A stretch of DNA of 64,000 nucleotides from Brevibacterium sp. CS2 (GTDB taxonomy: Bacteria; Actinomycetota; Actinomycetes; Actinomycetales; Brevibacteriaceae), in the NCBI RefSeq assembly GCF_005280295.1, contig NZ_CP040020.1, forward strand, positions 2,666,001 through 2,730,000, written 5' to 3'. The translations under genes were made by a program, and so were the position numbers. The notes under the pieces are model-generated. The model made no database searches. It worked only from the letters and a program-made list of their open reading frames with translations, and was not told the DNA's origin. Shown one piece after another: positions 26,733 to 36,804 of this stretch; position 1 is the stretch's first letter; each line of letters starts with the position of its first letter.

Positions 26733-28054
26733 GGCCGACCCAGCGCCCGATACGTCCAGCCGGCTGCGCGCCACTGCACGGGGTCGAGGACGTTGCGGCC
26801 GTCGACGATCGCCCGGCCGCGCACCAGGTCCGCCGCGTGCTCGGGCTCGAGCTGCCGGTACTGCGGCCATTCGGTGAGGAGGAGCACCGCGTCGGCATCG
26901 CGCAGCGCCGTGTCGAGGTCGGGCTCGTAGCCGAGGTCGGGGAACATCCGGCGTGCGTTGTCGATCGCCTGCGGGTCGGTGACGGTGACGGTGCCGCCCT
27001 GGAGGCTGATGAGGCCGGCGACCGCGAGCGCCGGCGAGTCCCGGACGTCGTCGGAGTCGGGCTTGAAGGCGGCTCCGAGGATGGTGATGTGCTTGCCGAT
27101 GAACGAGCCGTGGACGACTTCGCGGGCGAGGTCGACCATGCGCACCCGGCGGCGCATGTTGATCGAGTCGATCTCGCGGAGGAACGCGACCGCCTGGTCC
27201 GCGCCGAGCTCCCCGGCCCGGGCCATGAACGCCCGGATGTCCTTGGGCAGGCAGCCGCCGCCGAAGCCGAGGCCGGCGTTGAGGAACTTGCGGCCGATCC
27301 GGTCGTCCATCCCGATCGCGTCGGCGAGCAGCGTGACGTCCGCCCCGGCGGCCTCGCACAGCTCGGCCATCGCGTTGATGAAGGAGATCTTCGTGGCGAG
27401 GAAGGAGTTCGCCGCGGTCTTGACGAGCTCGGCGGTCGCGTAGTCGGCGACGAGGCGCGGGGTGCCGGCGGCGAGCGTCGCCGCGTACACCTCATCCAGC
27501 GCGGCGGTCGCCTGCTCGCCGGCCGCGCCCTCGGGCACGCCGTAGACGAGCCGGTCCGGGGTCACGGTGTCCTCCACCGCATGGCCCTCACGGAGGAACT
27601 CGGGGTTCCACGCGAGCTCGGCGCCGGTGGGTCGGATGAGCTCGGCGAGGCGGGCGGCGGTGCCGACCGGCACGGTCGACTTGCCGACGACGAGGTCCCC
27701 GGCCTTGAGGACCGGGAGCAGCGATTCGACGGCGGCGTCGACATAGGTGAGGTCGGCGGCGAACTCGCCGCGGCGCTGCGGGGTGCCCACGCACACGAAG
27801 TGGACGGTCGCCTCGGCGGCCGCCGCGATGTCGGTGGTGAAGGTGAGGACGGCCGGGGCGTCGGCGTCGTCGCTCTGCGCGGAGGCGAGCAGCTCCTCGA
27901 GGCCGGGCTCGAAGAACGGCGCACGCGCGGCGGAGAGGGACTCGATCTTCGCCTCGTCGACGTCGACGCCGACCACGCGGTGTCCGAGCGACGCCATGGC
28001 CGCGGCGTGGACCGCGCCGAGGTACCCGCATCCGATGACCGAGATCGTGCTCAT
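26729..28054 (-). CDS. UDP-glucose 6-dehydrogenase
   Basis: This enzyme oxidises UDP-glucose to UDP-glucuronate for polysaccharide synthesis. The 441-residue protein has an NAD-binding GCGYLGAVHA at 8-17, the catalytic Cys in FGGGCLPKD, and the central helix region NPEFLREGHAVED. C-terminal GRNVLDP completes the UDP-binding domain. ATG at 28054 follows AGGTGGAA. Related UDP-sugar dehydrogenases cannot be excluded. No polysaccharide cluster is adjacent. Confidence 0.9.
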   Translation of the reverse strand: MSTISVIGCGYLGAVHAAAMASLGHRVVGVDVDEAKIESLSAARAPFFEPGLEELLASAQSDDADAPAVLTFTTDIAAAAEATVHFVCVGTPQRRGEFAADLTYVDAAVESLLPVLKAGDLVVGKSTVPVGTAARLAELIRPTGAELAWNPEFLREGHAVEDTVTPDRLVYGVPEGAAGEQATAALDEVYAATLAAGTPRLVADYATAELVKTAANSFLATKISFINAMAELCEAAGADVTLLADAIGMDDRIGRKFLNAGLGFGGGCLPKDIRAFMARAGELGADQAVAFLREIDSINMRRRVRMVDLAREVVHGSFIGKHITILGAAFKPDSDDVRDSPALAVAGLISLQGGTVTVTDPQAIDNARRMFPDLGYEPDLDTALRDADAVLLLTEWPQYRQLEPEHAADLVRGRAIVDGRNVLDPVQWRAAGWTYRALGRP

Positions 28055-28180
28055 GTTCCACCTGTCCTTGTGTTCGCTGTCGCGGCGGCGGGGCCCGCCG
28101 CCTCCCAGCATAGAGCGACCCGCCGCCGCACCGCTCACCGGCCGGCGGGTCGGATGCGCGTGGGCAGGCTGCGCATTGAG

Positions 28181-28186
28181 TACCCT
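28181..28186 (+). promoter_or_regulatory. -10 hexamer TACCCT of a probable leaderless promoter
   Basis: TACCCT is followed by 6 bases and the GTG start of the membrane protein gene. Confidence 0.4.
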
Positions 28187-28192
28187 GGGGGC

Positions 28193-28876
28193 GTGAAGCG
28201 ATTCGGTGATTTCCTCGTCAACTCCCCCGCCGCACTGCAGCTCGGGGGGACGACGGTCGTGCTGCTCGTCCTCTTCCTCATCCCCGCTCTCCATCCGATC
28301 GCCTGGATCATCGGTCTGCTCGCCGTCGTCGTGCTCGCCGGGGTGCTCGTGCTGTGGTTCCTCGAGTGGCGGCGCACCCAGGACCGGATCGACCAGCTCA
28401 ACGCCCGCCTGGCAAAGGCGCACGCGGCGATCGGCGGGGTCAGCCTGAGCCCGGTCGCCGAGGACGAGCCGTCGGCCGACACCGTGCGCGCCGAGCGCAT
28501 CCGGGAGCTCTTCCCCACGGGCTCGGGCCTCGTCCAGGAGCTGCGGGTGGAGTCCGGCTTCAGCCCTCTGCCGACCGCACTCGTGGCCCCGCTGCGGGAG
28601 TTCCTCGACGAGTTCTCGCACGCGAGCTTCGAGAACCCCGCCTCGCATTTCGCCTTCATGGACCTCTACCGGGCCGGCACCGCGCTCACCGAGTGGCTCG
28701 ACTCGCAGACCCAGGACACCGCCGGGAAGCTCGAGATGGTGCCCGGTGACGTGCGTGAGGGCGGCTGGCGCGGCTTCGCCGAGGCGCGCGAGGCCGGGCA
28801 GCGTCGGATCGATGCCTTCCTCACCACCCGCCAGACCTTCGAGCGCACCGCCCTGGAGAACGACGTCCTCGGATGA
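28193..28876 (+). CDS. Two-helix membrane protein of unknown function
   Basis: This 227-residue protein has two hydrophobic segments near the N-terminus (about 18-32 and 34-58) and a basic/coiled region (RRTQDRIDQLNARLAKA). A soluble C-terminal domain of about 150 residues follows. I do not recognise it. GTG 28193 is chosen because it sits 6 bases after TACCCT and the membrane segment begins near it. Its stop overlaps the first FluC start by 4 bases, so the three genes form one unit. Confidence 0.7.
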   Translation: MKRFGDFLVNSPAALQLGGTTVVLLVLFLIPALHPIAWIIGLLAVVVLAGVLVLWFLEWRRTQDRIDQLNARLAKAHAAIGGVSLSPVAEDEPSADTVRAERIRELFPTGSGLVQELRVESGFSPLPTALVAPLREFLDEFSHASFENPASHFAFMDLYRAGTALTEWLDSQTQDTAGKLEMVPGDVREGGWRGFAEAREAGQRRIDAFLTTRQTFERTALENDVLG

Positions 28877-29256
28877 GTCGGCGCCTGCCGCCCGGTGCGG
28901 CCGCGGCCGCGGTGGCCGCCGGCGGGCTCCTCGGCGCCCTCGGCCGGTTCGCGCTCACCGGGTCCCCCGTCTCCGAGCTCACTGCGCTCGCCCTCGTCAA
29001 CGGCGCCGGCACCCTCGCCCTCGCCGTCCTGCTCAGCGCCCTGCACGGCATCGATTCGGCGCGCGCGAGCGGCTGGCGGCTGTTCGCCGGGACCGGCGTG
29101 TGCGGCTCGCTCACCACGTGCTCCGCGCTCGGGATCGCACTGCTCCGGACGGATCCCGCGACCGCGCTGCTCGCCGGCGCCGGGTTCGCCGTCGGCGGGA
29201 CGCTGTGCGCGGGGCTGGGCTGGTGGGCCGGCCGGCGTCTCAGGCCGCGCCCATGA
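28873..29256 (+). CDS. crcB: Fluoride channel FluC (CrcB), first subunit
   Basis: FluC exports fluoride as a dual-topology dimer. This 127-residue subunit has GALGRF (20-25), VNGAGTLAL and CGSLTTCSALG in the pore-lining region, where the family usually has GGFTTFSTF. The TTC in place of TTF is unusual. A GRRLRPRP tail is cytoplasmic. It is overlapped by 4 bases on both sides. Together with the next gene it probably forms a heterodimer. Confidence 0.85.
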   Translation: MSRRLPPGAAAAAVAAGGLLGALGRFALTGSPVSELTALALVNGAGTLALAVLLSALHGIDSARASGWRLFAGTGVCGSLTTCSALGIALLRTDPATALLAGAGFAVGGTLCAGLGWWAGRRLRPRP

Positions 29257-29600
29257 TCGTCCTCGTGGGGCTCGCCGGAGCGGCGGGCGCGCTCACCCGC
29301 TGGCAACTCGATGCGGTGCTCACCCGGGTCCTGCCGCAGGCCTGGCGGCCCCTGTCGATCCTGCTCATCAACGTCCTCGGCAGCGGTCTGCTCGGCGTCC
29401 TCGCCGGGCATCCGGCGCCGGTGCCGGTCATCGCGGGTGCAGGGTTCCTCGGCGCCTTCACGACCTTCTCCACCGCTTTCGTCGACGTGCTCCGTCTGCT
29501 CCTGGCGCGGCGCCGGGCCGCAGCGGTGCTCTACGGCGCGGCGACCCTCGCGCTCAGCGTCGCCGCCGCGGCGGCCGGGTGCGCGCTCGGCGGGTGGTGA
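29253..29600 (+). CDS. crcB: Fluoride channel FluC (CrcB), second subunit
   Basis: This 115-residue subunit has the better conserved motifs: GALTRW (12-17), INVLGSGLLG and GFLGAFTTFSTAFVD. About four membrane segments are predicted by hydrophobicity. The ATG overlaps the first crcB stop (ATGA). Paired crcB genes are common in Gram-positives. Confidence 0.9.
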   Translation: MIVLVGLAGAAGALTRWQLDAVLTRVLPQAWRPLSILLINVLGSGLLGVLAGHPAPVPVIAGAGFLGAFTTFSTAFVDVLRLLLARRRAAAVLYGAATLALSVAAAAAGCALGGW

Positions 29601-29660
29601 GGGGCACGTGGCCGAGGTGCCCCGCTGCCGGCAGGCCCGACGCCGGGTTGGTCGGTGGCA

Positions 29661-29719
29661 TCGAGCTCAGCGCCGGATCCACCCCGCTCAACGCCGTCGA
29701 GCTCAGTGCCGGATCCACC
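29661..29719. repeat. Two 23-bp direct copies at the 3' end of nadE
   Basis: TCGAGCTCAG(C/T)GCCGGATCCACC occurs at 29661-29683 and 29697-29719, period 36 bp, one mismatch. The second copy covers the last codons and stop of nadE, so the first is a duplicated gene end. Confidence 0.8.
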
Positions 29720-30530
29720 AGCTGTCGCTCGGGGCTACCGGCATCTGCCGCTTGTGCTCGCTCGACCGGTAGCGGTCTTCGATCCGCTGAGCGACCTCCG
29801 CTGCGACCTCGCGGCCCTCGAGGTAGTCGTCGATCTGCTCGTAGGTGAGCCCGAGCGAGGACTCGTCGGTCTGTCCCGGCGCCTCGTCGAGGAGATCCGC
29901 GGTGGGCGCCTTGAGATAGGTGCTCTCCGGGGCCTCCAGGTGGGCGAGCAGCGCCCTCCCCTGGCGCTTGGTCAGACCGGCCAGCGGCACGATGTCGGCC
30001 GCCCCGTCCCCGTGCTTGGTGTAGAAGCCGGTGACCGCTTCCGCGGCGTGGTCCGTGCCGATGACGAGCCGCGACTTCTCCGCGCCGATCGCGTACTGCA
30101 CGACCATGCGCATCCGGGCCTTGACGTTGCCCTTGTTGAAGTCGCTGATCGGGTGGCCGAGCGCCTGCTCGAGATCCGCCGCCGTGCCGTCGGTGCCGCC
30201 GGCGATGTTCACCGTGAGCACCTCGTCGGCTCCGATGAAGTCGAGCGCGGTCCGGGCGTCGGCCTCGTCGTGCTGCTCCCGGTAGGGCAGGCGCACGGCG
30301 CAGAAGCGGGCCTCGTGCCGGCGGCGGCGCAGCTCCTCGGCGGCGAGCTGGGCGAGCCGCCCGGCGAGCGTCGAGTCCTGCCCGCCGGAGATCCCGAGCA
30401 CGAACCCGGAGGCGCCGGCGGTGAGGCAGTACTCGACGAGGAACTGCACGCGCCGCTCGACCTCCACGGCGGGGTCGATCGAGGGCTGGACGCCCAGGGC
30501 CTGTCGGATGGAGTCGGAGAGTGCGCTCAT
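29703..30530 (-). CDS. nadE: Ammonia-dependent NAD+ synthetase
   Basis: NadE amidates nicotinate adenine dinucleotide to NAD+, the last step of NAD synthesis. The 275-residue length is that of the ammonia-dependent type, with no glutaminase domain. Motifs are the PP-loop SGGQDST (at 48-54) and [22 protein letters not shown] 30530 has no Shine-Dalgarno site and sits 6 bases after TAGTCT, so translation is probably leaderless. A near-perfect 16-bp palindrome lies further upstream. Confidence 0.95.
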   Translation of the reverse strand: MSALSDSIRQALGVQPSIDPAVEVERRVQFLVEYCLTAGASGFVLGISGGQDSTLAGRLAQLAAEELRRRRHEARFCAVRLPYREQHDEADARTALDFIGADEVLTVNIAGGTDGTAADLEQALGHPISDFNKGNVKARMRMVVQYAIGAEKSRLVIGTDHAAEAVTGFYTKHGDGAADIVPLAGLTKRQGRALLAHLEAPESTYLKAPTADLLDEAPGQTDESSLGLTYEQIDDYLEGREVAAEVAQRIEDRYRSSEHKRQMPVAPSDSWWIRH

Positions 30531-30536
30531 ACCCCC

Positions 30537-30542
30537 AGACTA
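30537..30542 (-). promoter_or_regulatory. -10 hexamer TAGTCT of the nadE leaderless promoter
   Basis: Minus-strand TAGTCT is followed by GGGGGT and the nadE ATG. Confidence 0.5.
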
Positions 30543-30552
30543 CCGACTCGAT

Positions 30553-30568
30553 GTGACACCGGTGTTAC
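30553..30568. promoter_or_regulatory. 16-bp palindrome overlapping the nadE -35 region
   Basis: GTGACACC/GGTGTTAC is an inverted repeat with one mismatch and a perfect 10-bp core ACACCGGTGT. It is centred where the -35 of nadE should lie. It may be a repressor site or, being only 5 bases past the leuS stop, part of the leuS 3' end. Confidence 0.4.
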
Positions 30569-30572
30569 CGCG

Positions 30573-33446
30573 TCAGGCGTCGGGCACGATGTTGACGAGC
30601 TTCGGGGCGCGCACGATGACCTTGCGGACTCGCGCGCCGTTGAGCGAGCGCTGCGCGCCCTTCGAGGCGAGCGCGAGTGCCTCGAGCTCGTCGGCGGCGA
30701 TGTCCGGGGCGACCTCGAGCCGCTCGCGCACCTTCCCCTTGACCTGCACGACGCAGGTCACGGTGTCGGGCACCAGATAGCGCTCGTCGTGCACCGGGAA
30801 CGGCACGTAGGTGATCGTCCCGGTGTGGCCGAGCAGCTCCCAGATCTCCTCGCCGAGGTGCGGGGCGAGCGGGGCGAGCATGACGGTGAGGGGCTCGATC
30901 ACCTCGCGCGGGGCGACGCCCACCTTGGTCAGGTGGTTGGTGAGCACGATGAGCTTGGCGATCGCGGTGTTGAACCGCAGGTGCTCCATGTCCTCGCGGA
31001 CCCCGGCGATCGTGCGGTGGAGGACCGCCCGGGTCGCATCGTCGGCCGGTTCCTCGGTCACGCGCGAGGCCCCGGTCGCCTCATCGACGACGAGGCGCCA
31101 CACGCGCTGCAGGAAGCGCTGCGCGCCGCTCACCGCGCGGGTCTCCCAGGCACGGGACTGCTCGAGCGGACCCATCGACATCTCGTACACCCGGAAGGTG
31201 TCCGCGCCGTACTCGGCGTACATCTGGTCCGGGGTCACCATGTTCTTCAGCGACTTGCCCATCTTCCCGTACTCGCGGGAGACCTGCTTGCCCTCGTACC
31301 AGAACGTCGACTCGGAGCCCTCGACGCGCTCCTCGACCTCCTCGGCGGGCACATAGGCGCCGCGCTCGTCGGTGAAGGCGTAGGCCTGGATGTAGCCCTG
31401 GTTGATGAGCCGGTGGAACGGCTCGAAGGAGCTCACGTGGCCGAGGTCGAACAGCACCTTGTGCCAGAACCGGGCGTAGAGCAGGTGGAGCACGGCATGC
31501 TCGACGCCGCCGACGTAGAGGTCGACGCCGCCGGACTCGCCCGGGGCGTCCGGTCCCAGCCAGTAGGCCTCGTTGGCCGGGTCGACGAGCTTCTCGTCGT
31601 TGTGCGGGTCCGCGTAGCGCAGCTGGTACCAGGATGAGCCGGCCCAGTTGGGCATGGTGTTCGTCTCCCGGCGGTACACCTTGGGGCCGTCGCCGAGGTC
31701 GAGCGTGACGTTCACCCAGTCGGCATTGCGTCCCAGCGGCGGCTCGGGCTCGCTGTCGAGGTCGTCGGCGTCGAAGGTGCGCGGGGAGAAGTCGGGCACC
31801 TCGGGCAGGTCGACGGGCAGCTGGTCGGCGGGCAGCGCGATCGGCGTGCCGGCCTCGTCGTAGACGATGGGGAACGGCTCGCCCCAGTAGCGCTGGCGGG
31901 AGAACAGCCAGTCGCGCAGGCGGTACTGCGTGGTCGCCCGGGCCAGGCCCTTGCCCTCGAGCCAGGCGAGCATGCGGTCCTTGGCCTCGTCGACGGATGA
32001 GCCGTCGAGGTCGATCTCCGCGTTCCGCGAGTTGATCTTCGCGCCCTCGCCCGTGTAGGCGGAGTCCTCGTCGTGACCCTCGGCCGGCTGCACGGTGCGG
32101 ATGTAGGGCAGGCCGAAGGCGCGCGCGAAGTCCCAGTCGCGCTGGTCCTCGGCCGGCACGCCCATGACCGCGCCGGTGCCGTACCCCATGAGGACGTAGT
32201 CGGCGACGAACACCGGCATGGACTCCCCCGTCGCGGGGTTGGTCACCGAGGTGCCGGTGAACACGCCGGACTTCTCACGGCTCTCCTGCCGCTCGACCGG
32301 GGTGAGGCGGGCGGCCCGCTGCTGGTAGGCGGCGACCGCCTCGGCCGGGGTGGCCGCTCCCCCGCGCCAGGATTCCGGCACGTCCGCGGCGTAGGACTCC
32401 GCGGTCACCGCGTCGACGAGCGGGTGCTCGGGGCTGAGCACGAGCGAGGTCGCGCCGAACAGGGTGTCCGGGCGCGTCGTGTAGACCTCGAGCGGGAGGC
32501 CGCCGGGGCCGTCGAAGGCGAGCACGGCACCGGTCGAGCGGCCGATCCAGTGGCGCTGCATGTGCTTGACCGCGGCCGGCCACTCGACGGTGTCGAGGTC
32601 GTCGGCCAGCCGGTCGGCGTACGCGGTGATCCGCATGTTCCACTGCTTGAGCCTGCGGGTGTAGACGGGGAAGTTGCCGCGCTCCGAGCGGCCCTCGGCG
32701 GTGACCTCCTCGTTCGCGAGCACGGTGCCCAGGCCGGGGCACCAGTTGACCGGGGCTTCGGAGATGTAGGCGAGGCGGTGCTGCTGGAGCACGGCCTCAC
32801 GGGCCGCTGCGTCGAGCTCCGACCAGGGTGAACCGGTGCCGGTGTCGCGGCCGGCCTCGAACTGCGCGACGAGCTCGCTGATCGGGCGCGCGCCGCCCTG
32901 TCCGTCGCGCGCCTCGGGGTCGTACCAGGAGTCGAAGATCTGCAGGAAGATCCACTGCGTCCACTTGACGAACTCCGGGTCGGTCGTCGCGAAGGTGCGG
33001 GCGTCGTCGTGCCCGAGTCCGAGCCGCCGCAGCTGCCGGCGCATGTTCGCGATGTTCTCCTCGGTGGTGACCCGCGGGTGCTGGCCGGTCTGCACCGCGT
33101 ACTGCTCCGCCGGCAGGCCGAAGGCGTCGTAGCCCAGCGAGTGCATGACGTTCTTGCTGAGCATCCGGTTGAATCGCGCATAGACGTCGACGGCGAGGTA
33201 GCCGAGCGGGTGCCCGACGTGCAGCCCCTTGCCCGAGGGGTAGGGGAACATGTCCATGAGGTACACCGGCTCGAGGTCGGCGGCGCGCACGCCCCGGGGC
33301 ACCTCGGTGAGATCGCCGACGGGGTTGGGCGCCGCGAAGGTCCGGTTCTCCTGCCACCGCTGCTGCCACTTCGTCTCGATCCGTCCGGCGAGCTCCGCGT
33401 CGTAGCGGAAATCGACGGGATCGGGCTGCTCGGCGGCAGAGGTCAT
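30573..33446 (-). CDS. leuS: Leucyl-tRNA synthetase
   Basis: This class I synthetase charges tRNA-Leu. The 957-residue protein has the HIGH-type motif HVGH at 76-79 in [11 protein letters not shown], a CP1 editing domain in the middle, and the KMSKS-type motif KMGKS at about residue 727. The anticodon-binding domain ends in VPDA. ATG 33446 is preceded by AAAGGA. Length is normal for the actinobacterial enzyme. Confidence 0.97.
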   Translation of the reverse strand: MTSAAEQPDPVDFRYDAELAGRIETKWQQRWQENRTFAAPNPVGDLTEVPRGVRAADLEPVYLMDMFPYPSGKGLHVGHPLGYLAVDVYARFNRMLSKNVMHSLGYDAFGLPAEQYAVQTGQHPRVTTEENIANMRRQLRRLGLGHDDARTFATTDPEFVKWTQWIFLQIFDSWYDPEARDGQGGARPISELVAQFEAGRDTGTGSPWSELDAAAREAVLQQHRLAYISEAPVNWCPGLGTVLANEEVTAEGRSERGNFPVYTRRLKQWNMRITAYADRLADDLDTVEWPAAVKHMQRHWIGRSTGAVLAFDGPGGLPLEVYTTRPDTLFGATSLVLSPEHPLVDAVTAESYAADVPESWRGGAATPAEAVAAYQQRAARLTPVERQESREKSGVFTGTSVTNPATGESMPVFVADYVLMGYGTGAVMGVPAEDQRDWDFARAFGLPYIRTVQPAEGHDEDSAYTGEGAKINSRNAEIDLDGSSVDEAKDRMLAWLEGKGLARATTQYRLRDWLFSRQRYWGEPFPIVYDEAGTPIALPADQLPVDLPEVPDFSPRTFDADDLDSEPEPPLGRNADWVNVTLDLGDGPKVYRRETNTMPNWAGSSWYQLRYADPHNDEKLVDPANEAYWLGPDAPGESGGVDLYVGGVEHAVLHLLYARFWHKVLFDLGHVSSFEPFHRLINQGYIQAYAFTDERGAYVPAEEVEERVEGSESTFWYEGKQVSREYGKMGKSLKNMVTPDQMYAEYGADTFRVYEMSMGPLEQSRAWETRAVSGAQRFLQRVWRLVVDEATGASRVTEEPADDATRAVLHRTIAGVREDMEHLRFNTAIAKLIVLTNHLTKVGVAPREVIEPLTVMLAPLAPHLGEEIWELLGHTGTITYVPFPVHDERYLVPDTVTCVVQVKGKVRERLEVAPDIAADELEALALASKGAQRSLNGARVRKVIVRAPKLVNIVPDA

Positions 33447-33725
33447 GGGTGTCCTTTCACAGGCGGATCAGGGGCCCCTCCATGGTACGCCCTGGCCCCC
33501 GTGGCTGCGAGGCGACGGCACGGCGGCGATCGCCGGTAGGCTACCAGTCAGTAGCCGCGCGTCTCGGCGGCGGTCCCGGTTCGAGCCGGGCGGAAGTATG
33601 GAGAAACGGCAACGATTCCGCACCGGACTCCCACCGGGCTCCGCGATCCGCACTAGGATCGAGGGGACGCCCGCACGCCGAGTCCGTGGCCGTCCGCACC
33701 GGTCGCAATCGAAGGAGACTTGCAC
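33447..33725. other. Divergent intergenic region leuS / acyl-CoA synthetase
   Basis: This 279-bp region has no gene. It holds the leuS ribosome site and, on the plus strand, TAGGAT at 33654-33659 as a candidate -10, 66 bases upstream of the synthetase start. No convincing -35 or operator was found. Confidence 0.4.
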
Positions 33726-35552
33726 ATGACAGCGAACACCATGGTCCAGTCGGTCACGCCGATCGAGGGATTCGTCCTCGACACCACCTCGTCGACCACC
33801 GACATCCTGCTCGCCCGGGTCGCCGTCGACCCGCAGGCGCCGCTCCTCGCCAAGCCCGCCGGCGACGGCTGGACCGAGGTCACCGCGCAGGAGTTCCTCG
33901 ACGACGTCAGGTCCGTCGCGCGCGGGCTCATCGCCAAGGGCGTGGAGCGCGGCCAGCGGGTGGGACTGTTCGGGCAGACCGCCTACGAGTGGACGCTGGC
34001 GGACTACGCGATCTGGTACGCCGGCGGCGTCACCGTGCCGTTCTACGAGACCTCGTCGGACGACCAGCTCATGTGGATGATCGAGGACGCGGAGGTCACC
34101 TGCGGCTTCGTCCAGTCCCAGGAGCACGCGCAGCGGATCGTGCGGGCCACCGAGGGCCGCGAGGCGACGATCTGGGTGTACGACGGCGCCGGCCTCGCCG
34201 AGCTCCGCGCCGCCGGGGATTCGGTGTCCGAGCAGCAGCTCGAGGAGCGCCGCGCCTCCGTCACCTCCGAGGACATCGCGACTCTGATCTACACCTCGGG
34301 CACCACGGGCAAGTCGAAGGGCTGCGTCCTCACCCACGCCAACTTCGTGCAGACCGTGCAGGCCTCGGCCCACCAGCTGCCCGAGGTCGCCCGCCCCGGT
34401 GCGCGCTGCCTGCTCTTCATCCCGCTCGCCCACGTGTTCGCCCGCTTCATCCAGGTGCTCACCATCAGCACCGGCGGTGTGCTCGCCCACAGCGCGGACC
34501 TCACCAAGCTCACCGACTCGCTCGCCTCGTTCAAGCCGAACTTCATCCTCGGCGTGCCGCGCGTGTTCGAGAAGGTCTTCAACTCCGCGCTCGCCAAGGC
34601 CGAGGCCGGCGGCAGGGGCAAGATCTTCCGCCGCGCCGAATCCGTCGCCGTCGCCTACTCCCGCGCCCTCGACACCGGCTCCGTGCCGCTCGGCATCCGG
34701 GTCCAGCACGCACTGTTCGACCGCCTCGTGTACTCGAAGCTCCGCGCGGTCATGGGCGGCGAGGCCACCCACGCGGTGTCCGGGGGCGGGCCGCTCGGCG
34801 AGCACCTCGGCCACTTCTTCCGCGGCATCGGGCTCACCGTGCTCGAGGGCTACGGGCTCACCGAGACCACCGCGCCGATCACCGTGAACATCACCGCGAA
34901 CTCGAAGATCGGCACCGTCGGCGTGCCGCTGCCGGGCTGCGCGATCGCGATCGCCCCGGACAACGAGATCCTCGCCAAGGGCGTGAGCGTGTTCCGCGAG
35001 TACTGGAAGAACGAGAAGGCCACCGCGGAGTCGTTCGTCGACGGCTGGTTCGCCACCGGTGACATCGGCGAGCTCGACGCCGACGGCTACCTCCGGATCA
35101 CCGGCCGCAAGAAGGAGCTCATCGTCACCTCGAGCGGCAAGAACGTCGCCCCGGCGCCGCTCGAGGACCAGCTCCGCCGCCACCCGATCATCGCTCAGCC
35201 GGTGGTCATCGGCGACAACCGGAAGTTCATCTCCGCACTGGTGTTCCTCGACCCGGAGATGCTCCCGGCGTGGCTCGAGAACAAGGGCCTGCCGGCGATG
35301 TCGCTCGAGGAGGCCGCCGGGCACGAGCGCGTGCAGCAGGCGGTGTCCCGCGCGATCGAGCGGGCCAATCAGACGGTGTCCAAGGCCGAAGGGATCAAGG
35401 AGTTCCGGATCGTGCCGAACGAGCTGTCGGAGCAGAACGGCTACCTGTCGGCCAAGCAGTCGGTCAAGCGCCACCTCATCGACCGCGACTTCACCGAGGT
35501 CATCGAATCGATCTACTCCACCGACACGCGACCCGGCACCACCGGCGCCTGA
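33726..35552 (+). CDS. Long-chain fatty-acid-CoA ligase (AMP-binding)
   Basis: This 608-residue adenylate-forming enzyme activates fatty acids to acyl-CoA. The AMP-binding loop YTSGTTGKSKG is at about 188-198. GYGLTETTAPITVN is in the middle and GWFATGDIGELDADGYLRITGRKKE near residue 440 marks the hinge. The C-terminal catalytic Lys region is KAEGIKEFRIVPNELSEQNGY. ATG 33726 is chosen over an in-frame TTG two codons upstream because GAAGGAGA is at correct spacing. Confidence 0.9.
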   Translation: MTANTMVQSVTPIEGFVLDTTSSTTDILLARVAVDPQAPLLAKPAGDGWTEVTAQEFLDDVRSVARGLIAKGVERGQRVGLFGQTAYEWTLADYAIWYAGGVTVPFYETSSDDQLMWMIEDAEVTCGFVQSQEHAQRIVRATEGREATIWVYDGAGLAELRAAGDSVSEQQLEERRASVTSEDIATLIYTSGTTGKSKGCVLTHANFVQTVQASAHQLPEVARPGARCLLFIPLAHVFARFIQVLTISTGGVLAHSADLTKLTDSLASFKPNFILGVPRVFEKVFNSALAKAEAGGRGKIFRRAESVAVAYSRALDTGSVPLGIRVQHALFDRLVYSKLRAVMGGEATHAVSGGGPLGEHLGHFFRGIGLTVLEGYGLTETTAPITVNITANSKIGTVGVPLPGCAIAIAPDNEILAKGVSVFREYWKNEKATAESFVDGWFATGDIGELDADGYLRITGRKKELIVTSSGKNVAPAPLEDQLRRHPIIAQPVVIGDNRKFISALVFLDPEMLPAWLENKGLPAMSLEEAAGHERVQQAVSRAIERANQTVSKAEGIKEFRIVPNELSEQNGYLSAKQSVKRHLIDRDFTEVIESIYSTDTRPGTTGA

Positions 35553-35575
35553 CGCCGGGAGCCATCTGCGCCCGC

Positions 35576-35617
35576 ACGGGGCGGCCGCACGGACTCAGAT
35601 CCGCGCGGCCGCCCCGT
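35576..35617. terminator. Convergent terminator between the acyl-CoA ligase and FUSC genes
   Basis: A perfect 13-bp stem (ACGGGGCGGCCGC / GCGGCCGCCCCGT) with a 16-base loop overlaps the last codons of the FUSC gene. Confidence 0.65.
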
Positions 35618-36653
35618 CGGCGTTGCGCCGTCGGGGCTCCTGCCAGGTCACCGCCGCACCGGTGCCGGCGAGGACGAGCACGAGGGCCACGGCACCGCCG
35701 ATCGTCGTGTCGAGCACCCGGTGGCTGAGGATGAGCGACACCGGCGCGGGGACGGAGAGCTGCCCGACGAGCAGCGCGAGCGGCGTGATGAACAGCAGCG
35801 CGAACCAGTACACCTGGCCGACGAAGAGCTCCGCGAGCACCTGGCACACCGCGGCGACGACGATGGTGGCCGCGATCGAGGACTCCGCGAGCAGGATCAG
35901 ACCGGTGACGACCACCCCGACGGCGGTGCCGAGGACCCGGTGCGCGATCCGGGTGACCTGCCGGGGTGCGTGCGGGCGGGGCATGCACGCCGCGACCGCG
36001 ACCGCAGCCCAGTAGGAGTGGCTGAGCCCGAGGCCCGCGGCGAGCAGGAGTGCGGTGACCACCCCGAGCACGGTCTCACCCGCGTGGAGCCACACGACAG
36101 GATCGCGCAGCGCGGCCGGTGTGCGGGTGACCTTCCGCAGCTGCTGGAGGTGCCGCCGGTGCCCGCCCCGGACTCTGCGCGGCAGCCACCCGAGGAGCGC
36201 GACGAGCACGCAGAAGATCACCGTGCCCGCCGACAGCGCGAACCGGGGCCAGAAGTCCCCCGCGGTGAGCGGGATCGAGGAGATCACCGCGAAGGCGAAG
36301 ACGAAGAACACCGAGCCGAACGGCACCCAGCCCATGACGGAGGACAGCACGACGCCGAGCCCGGAGACGATGATGAGCCCGATCACCGTCGCGATCGGCG
36401 GGCCGCCGAGCAGCGCGACGAGCATCGCCGCGGCGATGATGAGGAGGAACGTCGCGCCGGCGGTGCTCACCGTGACCCAGCGGGAGCGGTAGGCCTCCGA
36501 GCGGCCGTAGAGGGAGGTGAAGGCGGCGAAGGCGACATAGGCCGACAGGTGCGGGACGCCGGCGAGCAGCAGGGCGAGCAGCGGCACGAGCACGCAGATC
36601 CCGGCGCGCAGCCCGGCCTCGACGTCGAGGCGGCCGAGCGACCTCGGCCACAT
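35595..36653 (-). CDS. FUSC family membrane protein
   Basis: This 352-residue protein has about eight to ten hydrophobic segments and the FUSC pattern: an N-terminal half with PLLALLLAGVPHLSAYVAFAA and a C-terminal half with SHSYWAAVAVAACM and RVLGTAVGVVV. Family members such as AaeB export aromatic acids and related compounds. The substrate is not indicated. No partner membrane-fusion gene is present. Confidence 0.82.
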   Translation of the reverse strand: MWPRSLGRLDVEAGLRAGICVLVPLLALLLAGVPHLSAYVAFAAFTSLYGRSEAYRSRWVTVSTAGATFLLIIAAAMLVALLGGPPIATVIGLIIVSGLGVVLSSVMGWVPFGSVFFVFAFAVISSIPLTAGDFWPRFALSAGTVIFCVLVALLGWLPRRVRGGHRRHLQQLRKVTRTPAALRDPVVWLHAGETVLGVVTALLLAAGLGLSHSYWAAVAVAACMPRPHAPRQVTRIAHRVLGTAVGVVVTGLILLAESSIAATIVVAAVCQVLAELFVGQVYWFALLFITPLALLVGQLSVPAPVSLILSHRVLDTTIGGAVALVLVLAGTGAAVTWQEPRRRNADGAAARI

Positions 36654-36804
36654 CCAGCCCGGCCCCGCACCGCACCGGATCGTCTCACATCCGCGGCCCC
36701 GGGTGCATATGACAGGATGAACGCAGACCGGCGCACCGCTGCCCGGGACACCCTCGAGGCGGCACCGGAGTCACCAACACCCCAGTCAGCGACAGGAGGG
36801 CACC

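Noticed and set aside
36717..36804. ATG at 36717 as an upstream start for the GST gene
   Set aside because: It is in a different frame from the GST; the GTG at 36805 has AGGAGG and gives the family N-terminus.
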